Assembly: GCA_021808425.1 (NCBI GenBank)
Contig: JAKBBS010000052.1
Location: 1 to 18,137, forward strand
From: Actinomycetes bacterium
GTDB lineage: Bacteria > Actinomycetota > Acidimicrobiia > Acidimicrobiales > Palsa-688
Reading direction: 5' to 3'
DNA length: 18,137 bases
Numbering within the stretch: the stretch's first letter is position 1; every line of letters starts with the position of its first letter. Below the pieces are notes generated by a model. That model worked only from the letters and a program-made list of their open reading frames with translations. It searched no databases and had not been told where the DNA came from. Shown piece after piece: positions 5,833 through 13,102 of the stretch. The position numbers were made by a program, and so were the translations under genes.

Positions 5833-7389
5833 ATGGAGCGCATTGAAACATCAGCCGTTCAGGACCCGTCGGCGCCGGTTGCAAATATCCTGCGCGTCGT
5901 CAATCTGTCGAAGACGTTTCCCGGCACCAAGGCTCTCGAAGGTGTGGATCTGACGATCGCCGAAGGGGAGATTCACGCTCTCGTTGGCCAGAACGGCTCG
6001 GGCAAGTCGACCCTCATCAAGATCCTGGCTGGGTACTACCGAGCCGATCCGGGTGCCCGAGCATTTGTCGGGGACCAGGAATTCCAGCTCTCCGGGATCG
6101 GACGGGACCGTCACGGCGGTCTCCGCTTCGTTCACCAGGATCTCGGTCTCATTCTCGAGTTCACCGCGACGGAGAACTTGGCGCTGCTGGGCGGGTTTGT
6201 CACGGATGCGATGAGGCGGGTGAGGTGGGCAGAGCAGGCTCGCCGGACCCGGGAGCTTCTAGAGCCATTCGACCTCGATCTCGATGTGGACCAGCCTCTC
6301 GGGTCGGCCACACCGGTCCAGCGGACTGTCGTTGCCATCGCAGCGGCCCTTGCCGGATGGGAGGGAGGGAGGGGAGCGCTTGTGCTCGATGAGCCCACTG
6401 CGGTGCTGCCCCCCGGAGATGTCGACCGCCTGCTCGAGATCGTGAAGGGAGTGAGAGACCGTGGTACGAGCATTCTCTATGTGTCCCACCGCCTCGATGA
6501 GGTTTTCCGGATCTGCGACAGGGTGACGGTGCTTCGAGGCGGGCGGGCTGTAGCAAGTCGGCCGGTGCAAGGACTCGACACGCAAGCTCTGGCCGAGCTC
6601 ATGGTCGGGGAGGATGTGGACGCTGGGTATCGGGCTGCGCTGGAGGACAAGCGCCAAGCGCCGGTGGTGCTCAGCGCCCGCAAGGTGACAGGAAAGTTCC
6701 TGAACGGCGTGGACGTAGAGCTACATGAAGGGGAGGTTCTCGGCATCGCCGGGCTTCCCGGATCTGGGCGCAACGAGTTGCCGTACGCTCTGGTCGGCGC
6801 TCTAAGGGGCGCAACCGGCGAGATCGTGTTGGGGCCCGGGCCCGCAGTGCCGATCAGGAAGTCGGCGAGCTTCGATATCCCGATCGTGCCTGCCGACCGC
6901 AATCGGGAAGCGGTGATCAGTTCGTTTACTGTTGGCGAGAACATCTCCGTTTCGGTGCTGAACCGCATCTCGCGCAAGGGGTGGGTGCGCAGGAGCTCGG
7001 AGGCCGAGCTGGTCGGCAAGTGGATCGACACGATCGAGGTCAAGTCGTCTGGGCCCGACGCTCCAATCACGACGCTGAGCGGTGGTAACCAACAGAAGGT
7101 GATGATGGCCAGATGCTTGGCTCGCGATCCACGCGTGATCGTGCTATGCGAACCAACCGCCGGAGTCGACGTCGGGACCCGCCAGGCTATCTACGAGTTC
7201 ATCGCAGCGCGCGCTCGGGCCGGTTTGTCTGTGGTGCTGTCGTCGTCGGATACGGGGGACCTGCTCGCCTTGTGCACTCGGGTGATAGTGATGTGCAACG
7301 GCAACATTGTGAGGGAACTGCGCGGCGCGGATATCTCAGAGCAGGCCCTCCTGCAAGCAATGGAGGAAACGGAGATGGAGCAGGTATGA
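5833..7389 (+). CDS. sugar-type ABC importer, double ATP-binding protein (RbsA/MglA-like)
   Basis: This is the energising subunit of a CUT2/ribose-type importer: one 518-residue chain with two nucleotide-binding domains, the usual family size. The first domain has Walker A GQNGSGKST (52-60), Walker B LVLDEPTA (183-190) and switch His219 (YVSHRLDE), with a degenerate signature around 156-173. The second has the RbsA-like degenerate P-loop GLPGSGRNE (307-315), the signature LSGGNQQKV (415-423) and VIVLCEPTAGVDVG (435-448). In that last motif the Walker B Asp is Cys439 while the Glu is kept. ATG 5833 is preferred because AGGGGGGA ends five bases upstream; an in-frame ATG exists at 5788. The gene overlaps the permease start by four bases. 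The substrate cannot be read from this subunit; CUT2 relatives carry pentoses, hexoses, polyols, autoinducer-2 and other small molecules. Confidence 0.93.
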   Translation: MERIETSAVQDPSAPVANILRVVNLSKTFPGTKALEGVDLTIAEGEIHALVGQNGSGKSTLIKILAGYYRADPGARAFVGDQEFQLSGIGRDRHGGLRFVHQDLGLILEFTATENLALLGGFVTDAMRRVRWAEQARRTRELLEPFDLDLDVDQPLGSATPVQRTVVAIAAALAGWEGGRGALVLDEPTAVLPPGDVDRLLEIVKGVRDRGTSILYVSHRLDEVFRICDRVTVLRGGRAVASRPVQGLDTQALAELMVGEDVDAGYRAALEDKRQAPVVLSARKVTGKFLNGVDVELHEGEVLGIAGLPGSGRNELPYALVGALRGATGEIVLGPGPAVPIRKSASFDIPIVPADRNREAVISSFTVGENISVSVLNRISRKGWVRRSSEAELVGKWIDTIEVKSSGPDAPITTLSGGNQQKVMMARCLARDPRVIVLCEPTAGVDVGTRQAIYEFIAARARAGLSVVLSSSDTGDLLALCTRVIVMCNGNIVRELRGADISEQALLQAMEETEMEQV

Positions 7390-8525
7390 CGGCTATTCAT
7401 TCCAAAACCGGAAAGAATGACCTAAGGTCTGAAGCGCCGCGCAAGACAGGCTCCGCCGACCAGGTGGTCGGACAGCGCAACCGCTGGACTACCCGCCTCA
7501 AGATGTCGAACATAGGCGCCGTCTACGTGCTGATTGCGGAGATCATCATTTTCTCGCTTTGGGCACCTTCGACCTTCCCGAACATGGCAACCGTCAAGCA
7601 GGTGTTGGACGGAAATGCCATCACCGCCCTTGCTGCGCTCGCACTGCTGGTTCCGCTCTCGGCGGGTGTATTCGACCTTTCGTTCGCCTATACAATGTCG
7701 TTGTCCGGGGTGACCGCTGCTCATTTCGTGGTGACCAACCACACTTCGGTACCGCTCGCGATCGTGATCGGCATCTTGGTAGCGATGATCGTCGGCGTCA
7801 TCAACGGCGTTGTCGTAGTGGTACTGAAGGTCGATTCGTTCATCGGAACACTTGGCACCGGATCCCTTGTGCAGGCTTTCATCAGCTACGTCACACACGA
7901 CAACCCGATCAACAGTTTGAAGTTGGCCGGCGCCTTTACCTCGGTGAGTCAGCATGTGGTAGGGGGCTTGGTGGTAGTTGTCTACTGGGCTGTTGCTTTG
8001 GCGGTAGTCCTGTGGTTGTTCATGCAGTACTCGTCGACCGGCCGACGACTCTACGCCAGCGGGTTCAATCCGGAGGCGGCCAAGCTGGCGTCGGTTCGAG
8101 TCGACCGGCTGCGCTTCCTCTCCCTGATCACCTCGTCGGCGATCGCCGGTTTCGCCGGCGCCATGCTCGCCTCCTCGTTGAGTTCCGGCTCACCGTCGGC
8201 TGGCACCTCGTACCTTCTCCCGGCGTTCGCCGCAAGTTTCGTTGGCGCCACACAGTTCAAGCGGGACCGTATGAATGCTTGGGGCACGGTTGTGGCTGTG
8301 CTCATGCTCGGTACGGGAACGGTCGGGCTGGGCCTCGTTAGCGCCCCGCTTTGGGCGCCGCAGATGTTCACTGGCGTTGTCCTTCTTGCCGCTTTGGCCG
8401 CATCGAGCCTTCAGCACCGCAACCTCCTGGCCGGGAGCGCCATCTGGCGGGGGGGAGCCGGGATCATCCGGGCGCTGATCGGCAGAAAGGGAGACCCGGC
8501 ATCCGCTGAGTCTAAAAGCGGGTGA
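7386..8525 (+). CDS. sugar-type ABC importer permease (RbsC-like, BPD_transp_2)
   Basis: The integral-membrane channel of the importer, 379 residues. After a polar N-terminus of about 42 residues there are eight to ten hydrophobic segments (for example about 43-60, 77-96, 123-147, 192-213, 245-265, 276-290, 298-318 and 325-343). Family landmarks are DSFIGTLGTGSL (150-161) and the cytoplasmic loop LYASGFNPEAAKLASVRVDRLR (222-243) that contacts the ATPase. The ATG at 7386 overlaps the ATPase stop (ATGA), with GGAG-rich sequence just upstream, so the pair is translationally coupled. It is probably a homodimer with the double ATPase. Neighbouring SDR and thiolase genes suggest that the substrate may be something other than a simple sugar. 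Confidence 0.92.
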   Translation: MTAIHSKTGKNDLRSEAPRKTGSADQVVGQRNRWTTRLKMSNIGAVYVLIAEIIIFSLWAPSTFPNMATVKQVLDGNAITALAALALLVPLSAGVFDLSFAYTMSLSGVTAAHFVVTNHTSVPLAIVIGILVAMIVGVINGVVVVVLKVDSFIGTLGTGSLVQAFISYVTHDNPINSLKLAGAFTSVSQHVVGGLVVVVYWAVALAVVLWLFMQYSSTGRRLYASGFNPEAAKLASVRVDRLRFLSLITSSAIAGFAGAMLASSLSSGSPSAGTSYLLPAFAASFVGATQFKRDRMNAWGTVVAVLMLGTGTVGLGLVSAPLWAPQMFTGVVLLAALAASSLQHRNLLAGSAIWRGGAGIIRALIGRKGDPASAESKSG

Positions 8526-8532
8526 CCGAAAT

Positions 8533-8560
8533 TTGACGAAATTCATACGTATGATAAGAT
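8533..8560 (+). promoter_or_regulatory. putative promoter of the binding-protein gene with palindromic operator
   Basis: TTGACG (8533-8538) and TAAGAT (8555-8560) are spaced by 16 bases. The spacer contains TCATACGTATGA (8543-8554), a perfect 12-bp palindrome. It lies just after the permease stop, suggesting separate and regulated expression of the binding protein. The first ten bases (TTGACGAAAT) recur in the thiolase operon promoter at 10815. Confidence 0.45.
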
Positions 8561-8578
8561 TAGTTATCAACAGTTACG

Positions 8579-8603
8579 GCCGCTTCGGAGTGACCGGAGC
8601 GGC
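8579..8603 (+). promoter_or_regulatory. stem-loop just upstream of the binding-protein ribosome-binding site
   Basis: GCCGCTTCGG (8579-8588) pairs with CCGGAGCGGC (8594-8603), all ten pairs counting one G-T, around a 5-base loop. It is followed by an AGAGGGGGG ribosome-binding site. It could end part of the permease transcript or protect the 5' end of the binding-protein mRNA. No T tract follows directly. Confidence 0.4.
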
Positions 8604-8626
8604 TGCCAGAAAGAGGGGGGTTTTAC

Positions 8627-9841
8627 TTGATATTTCGCAGGTTTTCACGGACGCGTACAACGCGCGTTGGCCGGTCGCTGTCTCTCTTGTTCGGGACTTT
8701 GCTGGTAGCGGCGTCTCTGGCTGCGTGCAGTAGTTCCAAGACAGCTACGAGCTCAGCTACCACTTCCGCTACCACCGCAGCCAGCAACGCCGCTGGCACC
8801 AGCGCCACGACCGCCGCCGGCTCAACATCGTCGGGCCTTGCGCAGGCTGAGAGCATCGTTGCCAAGTACAGCTCTCAGCCCACTCAGATCACCGATACGG
8901 CGAAGATCACCAAGGCGATCCCGAAGGGCAAAACCATCTATTTCGTCCCTTGCGGTCCGAACCCTGAGTGTCAGCAGGAAGGCCAGCTGGTGAAGCAGGC
9001 GACCGATGTCATTGGATGGAACACGGTGATCGTCCCGAATGACGGTACTCCGCAAGGAAACAAAGCGGCGTTCGACCAGGTAGTTCGTGCGAAGCCGGTG
9101 GCCGTTCTCTACACCGCCATCCCTCAGTCGGACTTCCAGTCCGAGATCGCTGCGTTGAAGGCCAACAACACCGCCGTAATAGCGTGCTGTGTGACCGATC
9201 CGACTGGTAACGGTGTCGACTACAACATCGACAGCCCGCAGCAGAGCGCCCCCGTCGGCCAGGCGCAAGGAGCGTGGGTTGCTGCCGACTCGAAGTGCCA
9301 GAACGCCGACTCGGTGGTAATCAACATCCCGGACTTCGCAATCCTTGCTGACGGCGTCAAGGCGTTCCAGAGCGAACTGACCTCGGCGTGCCCGTCGGCG
9401 CAAGCGAACGTGCTGGACATAGCGCTGGCCAACCTCAGCACGGCGAACACGACCATCGTGTCGTACCTGCGGGCCCATCCAACCGTCAGGTACGTGGTAG
9501 CTTCCACGGACGGCGTGACGATAGGCCTTCCAGCGGCTCTCAAAGCGGCCGGGCTCGCAAACATTAAAATCGTAGGACAAGGCGCGACGCCGACGAACAT
9601 CCAGTATCTCCACTCCGGCCAGCAGGCGGTGGACGTAGCGTTTCCTTACGGCGAGGTGATGTGGGCAATGGTCACGGCAGCCATCCAGCACGCCGTCGGT
9701 GACCCGATCACGCCGGCGGTTGCGCCGCCTCTATGGATCCTGACCCCGCAGAACGCCCCGAACACGAGTGCTTCGATCTTCCCTGTCGTCAACAACTACC
9801 AGGCGCAGTACGAGGCCCTCTGGGGAGTCTCCAACGGCTGA
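8627..9841 (+). CDS. sugar-type ABC importer substrate-binding lipoprotein
   Basis: The extracellular receptor of the importer, 404 residues. A Arg-rich n-region and hydrophobic core end in the lipobox LAAC with Cys34 as the lipidated residue. A Ser/Thr/Ala-rich linker (35-70) follows, then a periplasmic-binding-protein type 1 fold (from about residue 102, KTIYFVPCGPNPECQQEG, to the end). The pattern of Rossmann strands and DGVTIGLPAALKAAGLANIKIVGQG matches the Peripla_BP_4 group. The start is TTG at 8627, six bases after AGAGGGGGG; no ATG with a comparable site precedes it. The mature part has six cysteines (109, 115, 187, 188, 224, 255), many for this family, so disulphides are likely. The gene has its own putative promoter and ends at a strong terminator. 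The ligand is unknown. Confidence 0.9.
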   Translation: MIFRRFSRTRTTRVGRSLSLLFGTLLVAASLAACSSSKTATSSATTSATTAASNAAGTSATTAAGSTSSGLAQAESIVAKYSSQPTQITDTAKITKAIPKGKTIYFVPCGPNPECQQEGQLVKQATDVIGWNTVIVPNDGTPQGNKAAFDQVVRAKPVAVLYTAIPQSDFQSEIAALKANNTAVIACCVTDPTGNGVDYNIDSPQQSAPVGQAQGAWVAADSKCQNADSVVINIPDFAILADGVKAFQSELTSACPSAQANVLDIALANLSTANTTIVSYLRAHPTVRYVVASTDGVTIGLPAALKAAGLANIKIVGQGATPTNIQYLHSGQQAVDVAFPYGEVMWAMVTAAIQHAVGDPITPAVAPPLWILTPQNAPNTSASIFPVVNNYQAQYEALWGVSNG

Positions 9842-9873
9842 GCCGACCAGTAACTAGAAGGCATTGCTGAACG

Positions 9874-9908
9874 CTGCCCTTCCCCGCCGGAAATGGTGGG
9901 GAAGGGCA
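9874..9908. terminator. bidirectional terminator between convergent genes
   Basis: CTGCCCTTCCCC (9874-9885) and GGGGAAGGGCAG (9898-9908 plus one pairing base at 9909 side) form a 12-bp perfect stem with a 12-base loop. It sits in the 85-base gap between the binding-protein stop and the 3' end of the minus-strand SDR, so it can serve both. There is no long T tract. Confidence 0.7.
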
Positions 9909-9926
9909 GTGCTTCATCACCGAGAG

Positions 9927-10709
9927 TCAGAACGGGGATGTGCCCCCATCGACGTTGATGGCAGTACCGGTGATCCCCGCCCCAGCGGGGGAGACGAGGA
10001 GCAAAGCGACAGCGGCGACTTCCTCCACAGTGTTGATCCTGCCAGTGAGCGTCTGGCTGGAGTAATGGTCGATGAACTGTTCGTAGGTCAGTCCTGAAGC
10101 TTCGGCACTCTCCAAGCCGGCTGTTCTCATAAGATCGGTCTCGATCGCTCCCGGGCAAATCGAGTTGCTGGTGATGCCGAACTTGCCGTACTCGACTGCA
10201 ACTGCCCGGGTGAAGGCGTTGACGGCCGCCTTAAAGGTGGCATAGTGGCTCGCCGTCGGTGTTTTCAGGAATTTTGATTCTACTGAGGAAACAGCGATAA
10301 TCCGTCCCCATCCCCGCTCTCGCATGGACGGTAGTACCCGCCTCGTTGCCCAGAAGGTCGAGTTGAGGATCCAGTCACCTGCCTCTTGCCAGGCGTGATC
10401 GCTCAGTTCCCCGGCTAGCGCGAAACCGCCGGAACCGCCCGCATTGTTGACAAGGATGTCGACCGGTCCGAGTGCAGCTACAGAATCATCAACGAAGGAC
10501 TCCACCTCATTTTGGACCCTGGCATCGGCGCTTTTGAAGAAGAGACGATCACTACCCATCTCCTCCAGAGCGAGTCTTCCACTCTCTTCGCTGCGCCCGC
10601 ATAGAGCAACCGATGCTCCCTGAGAGTGCAACGCCTCGGCGATCGCCCGACCGATGCCCCGGGTGCCTCCGGTCACGACTGCTACTTTTCCTCCGAGTAT
10701 TTCCGGCAC
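9927..10709 (-). CDS. short-chain dehydrogenase/reductase (SDR)
   Basis: A classical NAD(P)-dependent SDR of 260 residues, the usual length. The cofactor motif is TGGTRGIG (13-20), the structural NNAG is at 88-91, the catalytic Ser is in AVSSVES (141-142), and the Tyr-Lys pair is in HYATFKAA (Tyr156, Lys160). The C-terminal GITGTAINVDGGTSPF is typical of FabG-like enzymes. The start is GTG at 10709, with AGGGAGG five bases upstream. The basic residue Arg17 in the Gly motif and Arg39 at the end of strand 2 (CGRS) suggest NADP(H). It is divergent from the thiolase operon across 162 bases, so the two may share regulation. It probably oxidises or reduces a hydroxy/keto group in the same pathway, but the substrate is unknown. 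Confidence 0.9.
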   Translation of the reverse strand: MPEILGGKVAVVTGGTRGIGRAIAEALHSQGASVALCGRSEESGRLALEEMGSDRLFFKSADARVQNEVESFVDDSVAALGPVDILVNNAGGSGGFALAGELSDHAWQEAGDWILNSTFWATRRVLPSMRERGWGRIIAVSSVESKFLKTPTASHYATFKAAVNAFTRAVAVEYGKFGITSNSICPGAIETDLMRTAGLESAEASGLTYEQFIDHYSSQTLTGRINTVEEVAAVALLLVSPAGAGITGTAINVDGGTSPF

Positions 10710-10766
10710 TTGTGCCTCCCTATGTCTCTGTCAGTATGCGTATTTGTCGATTGCGTACACCAGCGC

Positions 10767-10780
10767 GCCGGTGCACCGGC
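10767..10780. promoter_or_regulatory. 14-bp perfect palindrome in the divergent promoter region
   Basis: GCCGGTGCACCGGC is its own reverse complement. It lies between the minus-strand SDR start and the promoter of the plus-strand thiolase operon, a natural place for one regulator to control both. Which protein binds is unknown. Confidence 0.4.
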
Positions 10781-10814
10781 CATCCGAGATGCTCGTCGAA
10801 GAGCACTCTTGGGC

Positions 10815-10843
10815 TTGACGAAATCTAGATGAATGAATAGCAT
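10815..10843 (+). promoter_or_regulatory. putative promoter of the thiolase/DUF35 operon
   Basis: TTGACG (10815-10820) and TAGCAT (10838-10843) have an ideal 17-base spacer. The spacer contains the palindrome ATCTAGAT (10823-10830). The -35 and next four bases equal those at 8533, and the -10 equals that at 5756. Confidence 0.5.
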
Positions 10844-10871
10844 TGTCTCCAGGTCACCTGAGCGGAGAGCC

Positions 10872-12020
10872 ATGCCAAAGCATCACAAGCGCGTCGCCAT
10901 AGTCGGCCTTGGCGAGACCGCGTTCGCCCGTAGGCTCGCTCAGCCCATGGATCGCCTGGTGCTGGAAGCCGCTCGCCGGGCTGTCGCGGACGCCGGCCTC
11001 GAAGCGCGAGACATCGATGGCTTCGTACCGGTTTACGGCGGGCCGCCGGCCGACGACGTGGCTGGTGCTCTAGGTTCCTGCAGATCTTTCACCGCCGGCT
11101 CCGGACTAACGCCCGGAGCCGCATCGGTTGGAGCCCTCGAGATGGCCGGCCTCGCCGTCGAGGCGGGCCTTGCGAACTACGTCCTCGTCTACTACGGATA
11201 CCAAGGATCAAAAGCAGGCGGCCCTTACTCTTTCCACGCCCAGGATCCAGTGAAGGCTTCATTGGAGATGCCGTTCGGCTGGTACGGTCAGCCGGTCTAC
11301 TTCGCCGCCTGGGCGCAACGCTATTGCCACCACTATCATGTGAAACCCGACGACTTTGCGCCGGTGGCTGTTGCAGCGCGGGCATGGGCGTCGATCACGC
11401 CGGGAGCCCAGAAATCCGAGCCGATCGGTACTGACGACTACTTTCGCAGCCCGATGGTTGCCACGCCTCTGCGTGTTCTGGACTGTTGTCTGATCAGCGA
11501 CGGTGCGGTGGCGGTCATCGTCACCTCGCTCGAGCGTGCCCGGGCGCTACGTCACCCGCCGGCGGTTGTGGCCGGGATCGGCACCGCATCACTCGACGTG
11601 ACCCTTACCTCGATCTTCTCCCAAAAACGGGATGTCCTGTCGTTGGGTTCGGCTCTGTCAGGGCCACGGGCATTTGGCGCCGCAGGTCTGGGCCCTGGAG
11701 ATGTCGACGTTGCCCAGATCTACGACTGCTTCAGCATCACAATGGTCCTCCAAATGGAGGATTTGGGATTCTGCCCGAAAGGGCAGGGTTTCGCGTTCGC
11801 TGCCGATGGCAGGATCGCTCCCGGCGGTGAGTTCCCAGTCAACACGAACGGGGGACATTTGTCATACGCGTACATGCCCGGGATGAACCATATCGTCGAG
11901 GCTGCTCGTCAGCTGCGCGGCGAACGCGGAGAGGCCCAGATCGCCGGGGCCGAAGTTGCGCTCGTAGCCGCGCTCGGTGGTAACGACCACGCAACAGCCA
12001 TCCTCACGAGGGATAGCTGA
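10872..12020 (+). CDS. thiolase-fold protein, Ltp2-like (probable acyl-CoA retro-aldolase)
   Basis: 382 residues of the SCP-x/lipid-transfer thiolase group: VAIVGLGETAFARR at the start, RVLDCCLISDGAVAVIVTS (201-219), then AQIYDCFSITMVLQMEDLGFC (281-301) and PVNTNGGHLSYAYMPGM (322-338). The thiolase nucleophilic Cys is absent: by ungapped alignment to SCP2 thiolase, Gly82 stands there. The GHPxG His is replaced by Tyr334. Tyr284 in YDCF and Tyr334 are 50 apart, the same spacing as the two catalytic Tyr reported for the steroid side-chain aldolase Ltp2 (Tyr294 and Tyr344). It probably cleaves a beta-hydroxyacyl-CoA by retro-aldol chemistry rather than thiolysis. ATG 10872 follows GGAGAG; an earlier in-frame ATG (10833) lacks a site and overlaps the promoter. 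It is followed one base later by its likely DUF35 partner. Confidence 0.85.
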   Translation: MPKHHKRVAIVGLGETAFARRLAQPMDRLVLEAARRAVADAGLEARDIDGFVPVYGGPPADDVAGALGSCRSFTAGSGLTPGAASVGALEMAGLAVEAGLANYVLVYYGYQGSKAGGPYSFHAQDPVKASLEMPFGWYGQPVYFAAWAQRYCHHYHVKPDDFAPVAVAARAWASITPGAQKSEPIGTDDYFRSPMVATPLRVLDCCLISDGAVAVIVTSLERARALRHPPAVVAGIGTASLDVTLTSIFSQKRDVLSLGSALSGPRAFGAAGLGPGDVDVAQIYDCFSITMVLQMEDLGFCPKGQGFAFAADGRIAPGGEFPVNTNGGHLSYAYMPGMNHIVEAARQLRGERGEAQIAGAEVALVAALGGNDHATAILTRDS

Positions 12021-12021
12021 T

Positions 12022-12435
12022 ATGGGCGGGGTGCCCGAGTTCCCTCCCGACCGGCATCCGCTGACAGACCCGTTCTGGCAGGCCGCCGCCGACGGTCTGG
12101 TTGCGCTGCCTTACTGCGGTGTGTGTGGCCGCTGGCAGTGGTACCCCCTCGCAGGTGCAGCGTGTCATCCAGAAACCGACCTAGTATGGAGAACCGTCCC
12201 CGGTGAAGGATCCATCTTCACGTTCACCCGGGTAGAGCGAGCGTTTCTTCCATCCGGAGGTGACCCGCCCTACACGGTGGCACTAGTCGAGCTCGACGCG
12301 GCCCTAGGAGTTCGACTCGTCACTGTCCTGGTCGGACCCCGAAGCGATGAGCCGACTATCGGCGACCGGGTGAGGCTGGCGCCAACGAAATTCGACACAC
12401 ACAACCTGACGACATTCGAGATCGTCGCGCGCTGA
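12022..12435 (+). CDS. DUF35 OB-fold protein, partner of thiolase-fold protein A
   Basis: 137 residues of the DUF35 family: an N-terminal helix region (HPLTDPFWQAAADGL), a zinc-ribbon region and an OB-fold (GSIFTFTRVERAF... YTVALVELDAALGVRLVTVLVG... IGDRVRLA). Such proteins bind thiolase-fold enzymes; in ChsH2 this domain is needed by the aldolase Ltp2, and in archaeal thiolase/HMG-CoA synthase complexes it bridges subunits. The zinc ribbon is degenerate: Cys32-x2-Cys35 are present, but the second half is AACHPETD with only Cys48 and then His49, lacking CxxC. The ATG at 12022 lies one base after the thiolase stop. Its position directly behind the aldolase-like gene supports an A-A complex. 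Confidence 0.85.
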   Translation: MGGVPEFPPDRHPLTDPFWQAAADGLVALPYCGVCGRWQWYPLAGAACHPETDLVWRTVPGEGSIFTFTRVERAFLPSGGDPPYTVALVELDAALGVRLVTVLVGPRSDEPTIGDRVRLAPTKFDTHNLTTFEIVAR

Positions 12436-12459
12436 ACAGGCGACAGGGAGGAGACGCTG

Positions 12460-12603
12460 ATGACGGTCACCAATGGCACCCGGGTACGGTGCCGGTCCTG
12501 TGGTTCAGAGGCTATCGTCGTCAGGTCGCAGGAGTCCGAGTTGACCTGCTGCGGTCTGCCGGTGGAGGAAATCTTCACTCCGCCGGCGGCCGCGAGGAGC
12601 TGA
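12460..12603 (+). CDS. 47-aa desulforedoxin-like metal-binding protein
   Basis: A very small gene, easily missed. It starts at ATG 12460 behind an excellent AGGGAGGAG site (12445-12453). The protein is MTVTNGTRVRCRSC..., with Cys11-x2-Cys14-x15-Cys30-Cys31 followed by Gly. This is the exact spacing of desulforedoxin (Cys9, 12, 28, 29), which binds one iron as Fe(Cys)4 and is also found as the N-terminal domain of desulfoferrodoxin. The sequence LTCCGLPVEEI matches the LVCCGxxM-type end of that fold. It lies 24 bases after DUF35 A and 7 bases before the next gene, clearly inside the operon. Iron or zinc is possible; electron transfer or a structural role in the thiolase/DUF35 complex are both open. 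Confidence 0.75.
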   Translation: MTVTNGTRVRCRSCGSEAIVVRSQESELTCCGLPVEEIFTPPAAARS

Positions 12604-12610
12604 TGGCCAC

Positions 12611-13102
12611 GTGCCCGAAGCCGTAACCAGACAAGTCGACTTGCTGACAAGAAGGATCCGCCAACTCGAGGCGGTCGATGCTGCCCGTTTCCTTCTCGCC
12701 CGCTACGGTAGCGCCTGCGACAGGTGTGACTTGGAAGCAGTTTCCGCTATGTTCCGCGACGACGGTTGCGTCGAGGCGGGCGGGCGGACCTGGGTTGGAC
12801 GGGACAGTGTTAGTTCGTTCTTCCGGGAGGCTTGGACAGCCGACCCATCGAGAAAGACCCATTTCATTGTCGGCGTCGTGGCCGGCGAGCTGGCTGGGGA
12901 CTGCCTCGCTGTGAGCTCGACGTTCCTCTACACCGCGGCCGGCGCTGGTTCATCGGTTCTTGGCTGGGGTGAGTACCACGACATCGTCGACTTTTCCCAG
13001 CCCACGGCAGTATTCCGAACCAAGAGTGTGGATTTGAGGTCGGCCGGCGACCTCAGACAGGTCTGGGCGGCCGACGGTCTTTGGGCGGAGCGGGCGCTCT
13101 GA
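12611..13102 (+). CDS. NTF2/SnoaL-like protein
   Basis: 163 residues, probably a cone-shaped alpha+beta barrel of the SnoaL/NTF2 group (polyketide cyclases, steroid isomerases, dehydratases). The typical opening is helical, DAARFLLARYGSACDRCDLEAVSAMFRDDGCVEAGGRTWVGRDSVSSFF, followed by strands KTHFIVGVVAG, AVSSTFLYTA, GWGEYHDIVDF and KSVDLRS. Family members in catabolic clusters may isomerise, hydrate or simply bind intermediates; no single residue decides here. The start is GTG at 12611 with GAGGAG about 11 bases upstream, inside the end of the preceding small gene. The stop overlaps the next start (TGATG), so it is coupled to the SDR. Confidence 0.75.
   Translation: MPEAVTRQVDLLTRRIRQLEAVDAARFLLARYGSACDRCDLEAVSAMFRDDGCVEAGGRTWVGRDSVSSFFREAWTADPSRKTHFIVGVVAGELAGDCLAVSSTFLYTAAGAGSSVLGWGEYHDIVDFSQPTAVFRTKSVDLRSAGDLRQVWAADGLWAERAL

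Noticed and set aside
8533..8733. 66-aa plus-strand frame overlapping the start of the binding-protein gene
   Set aside because: It begins in the promoter region, has no motif, and overlaps the signal peptide of a well-supported gene with a good ribosome-binding site.
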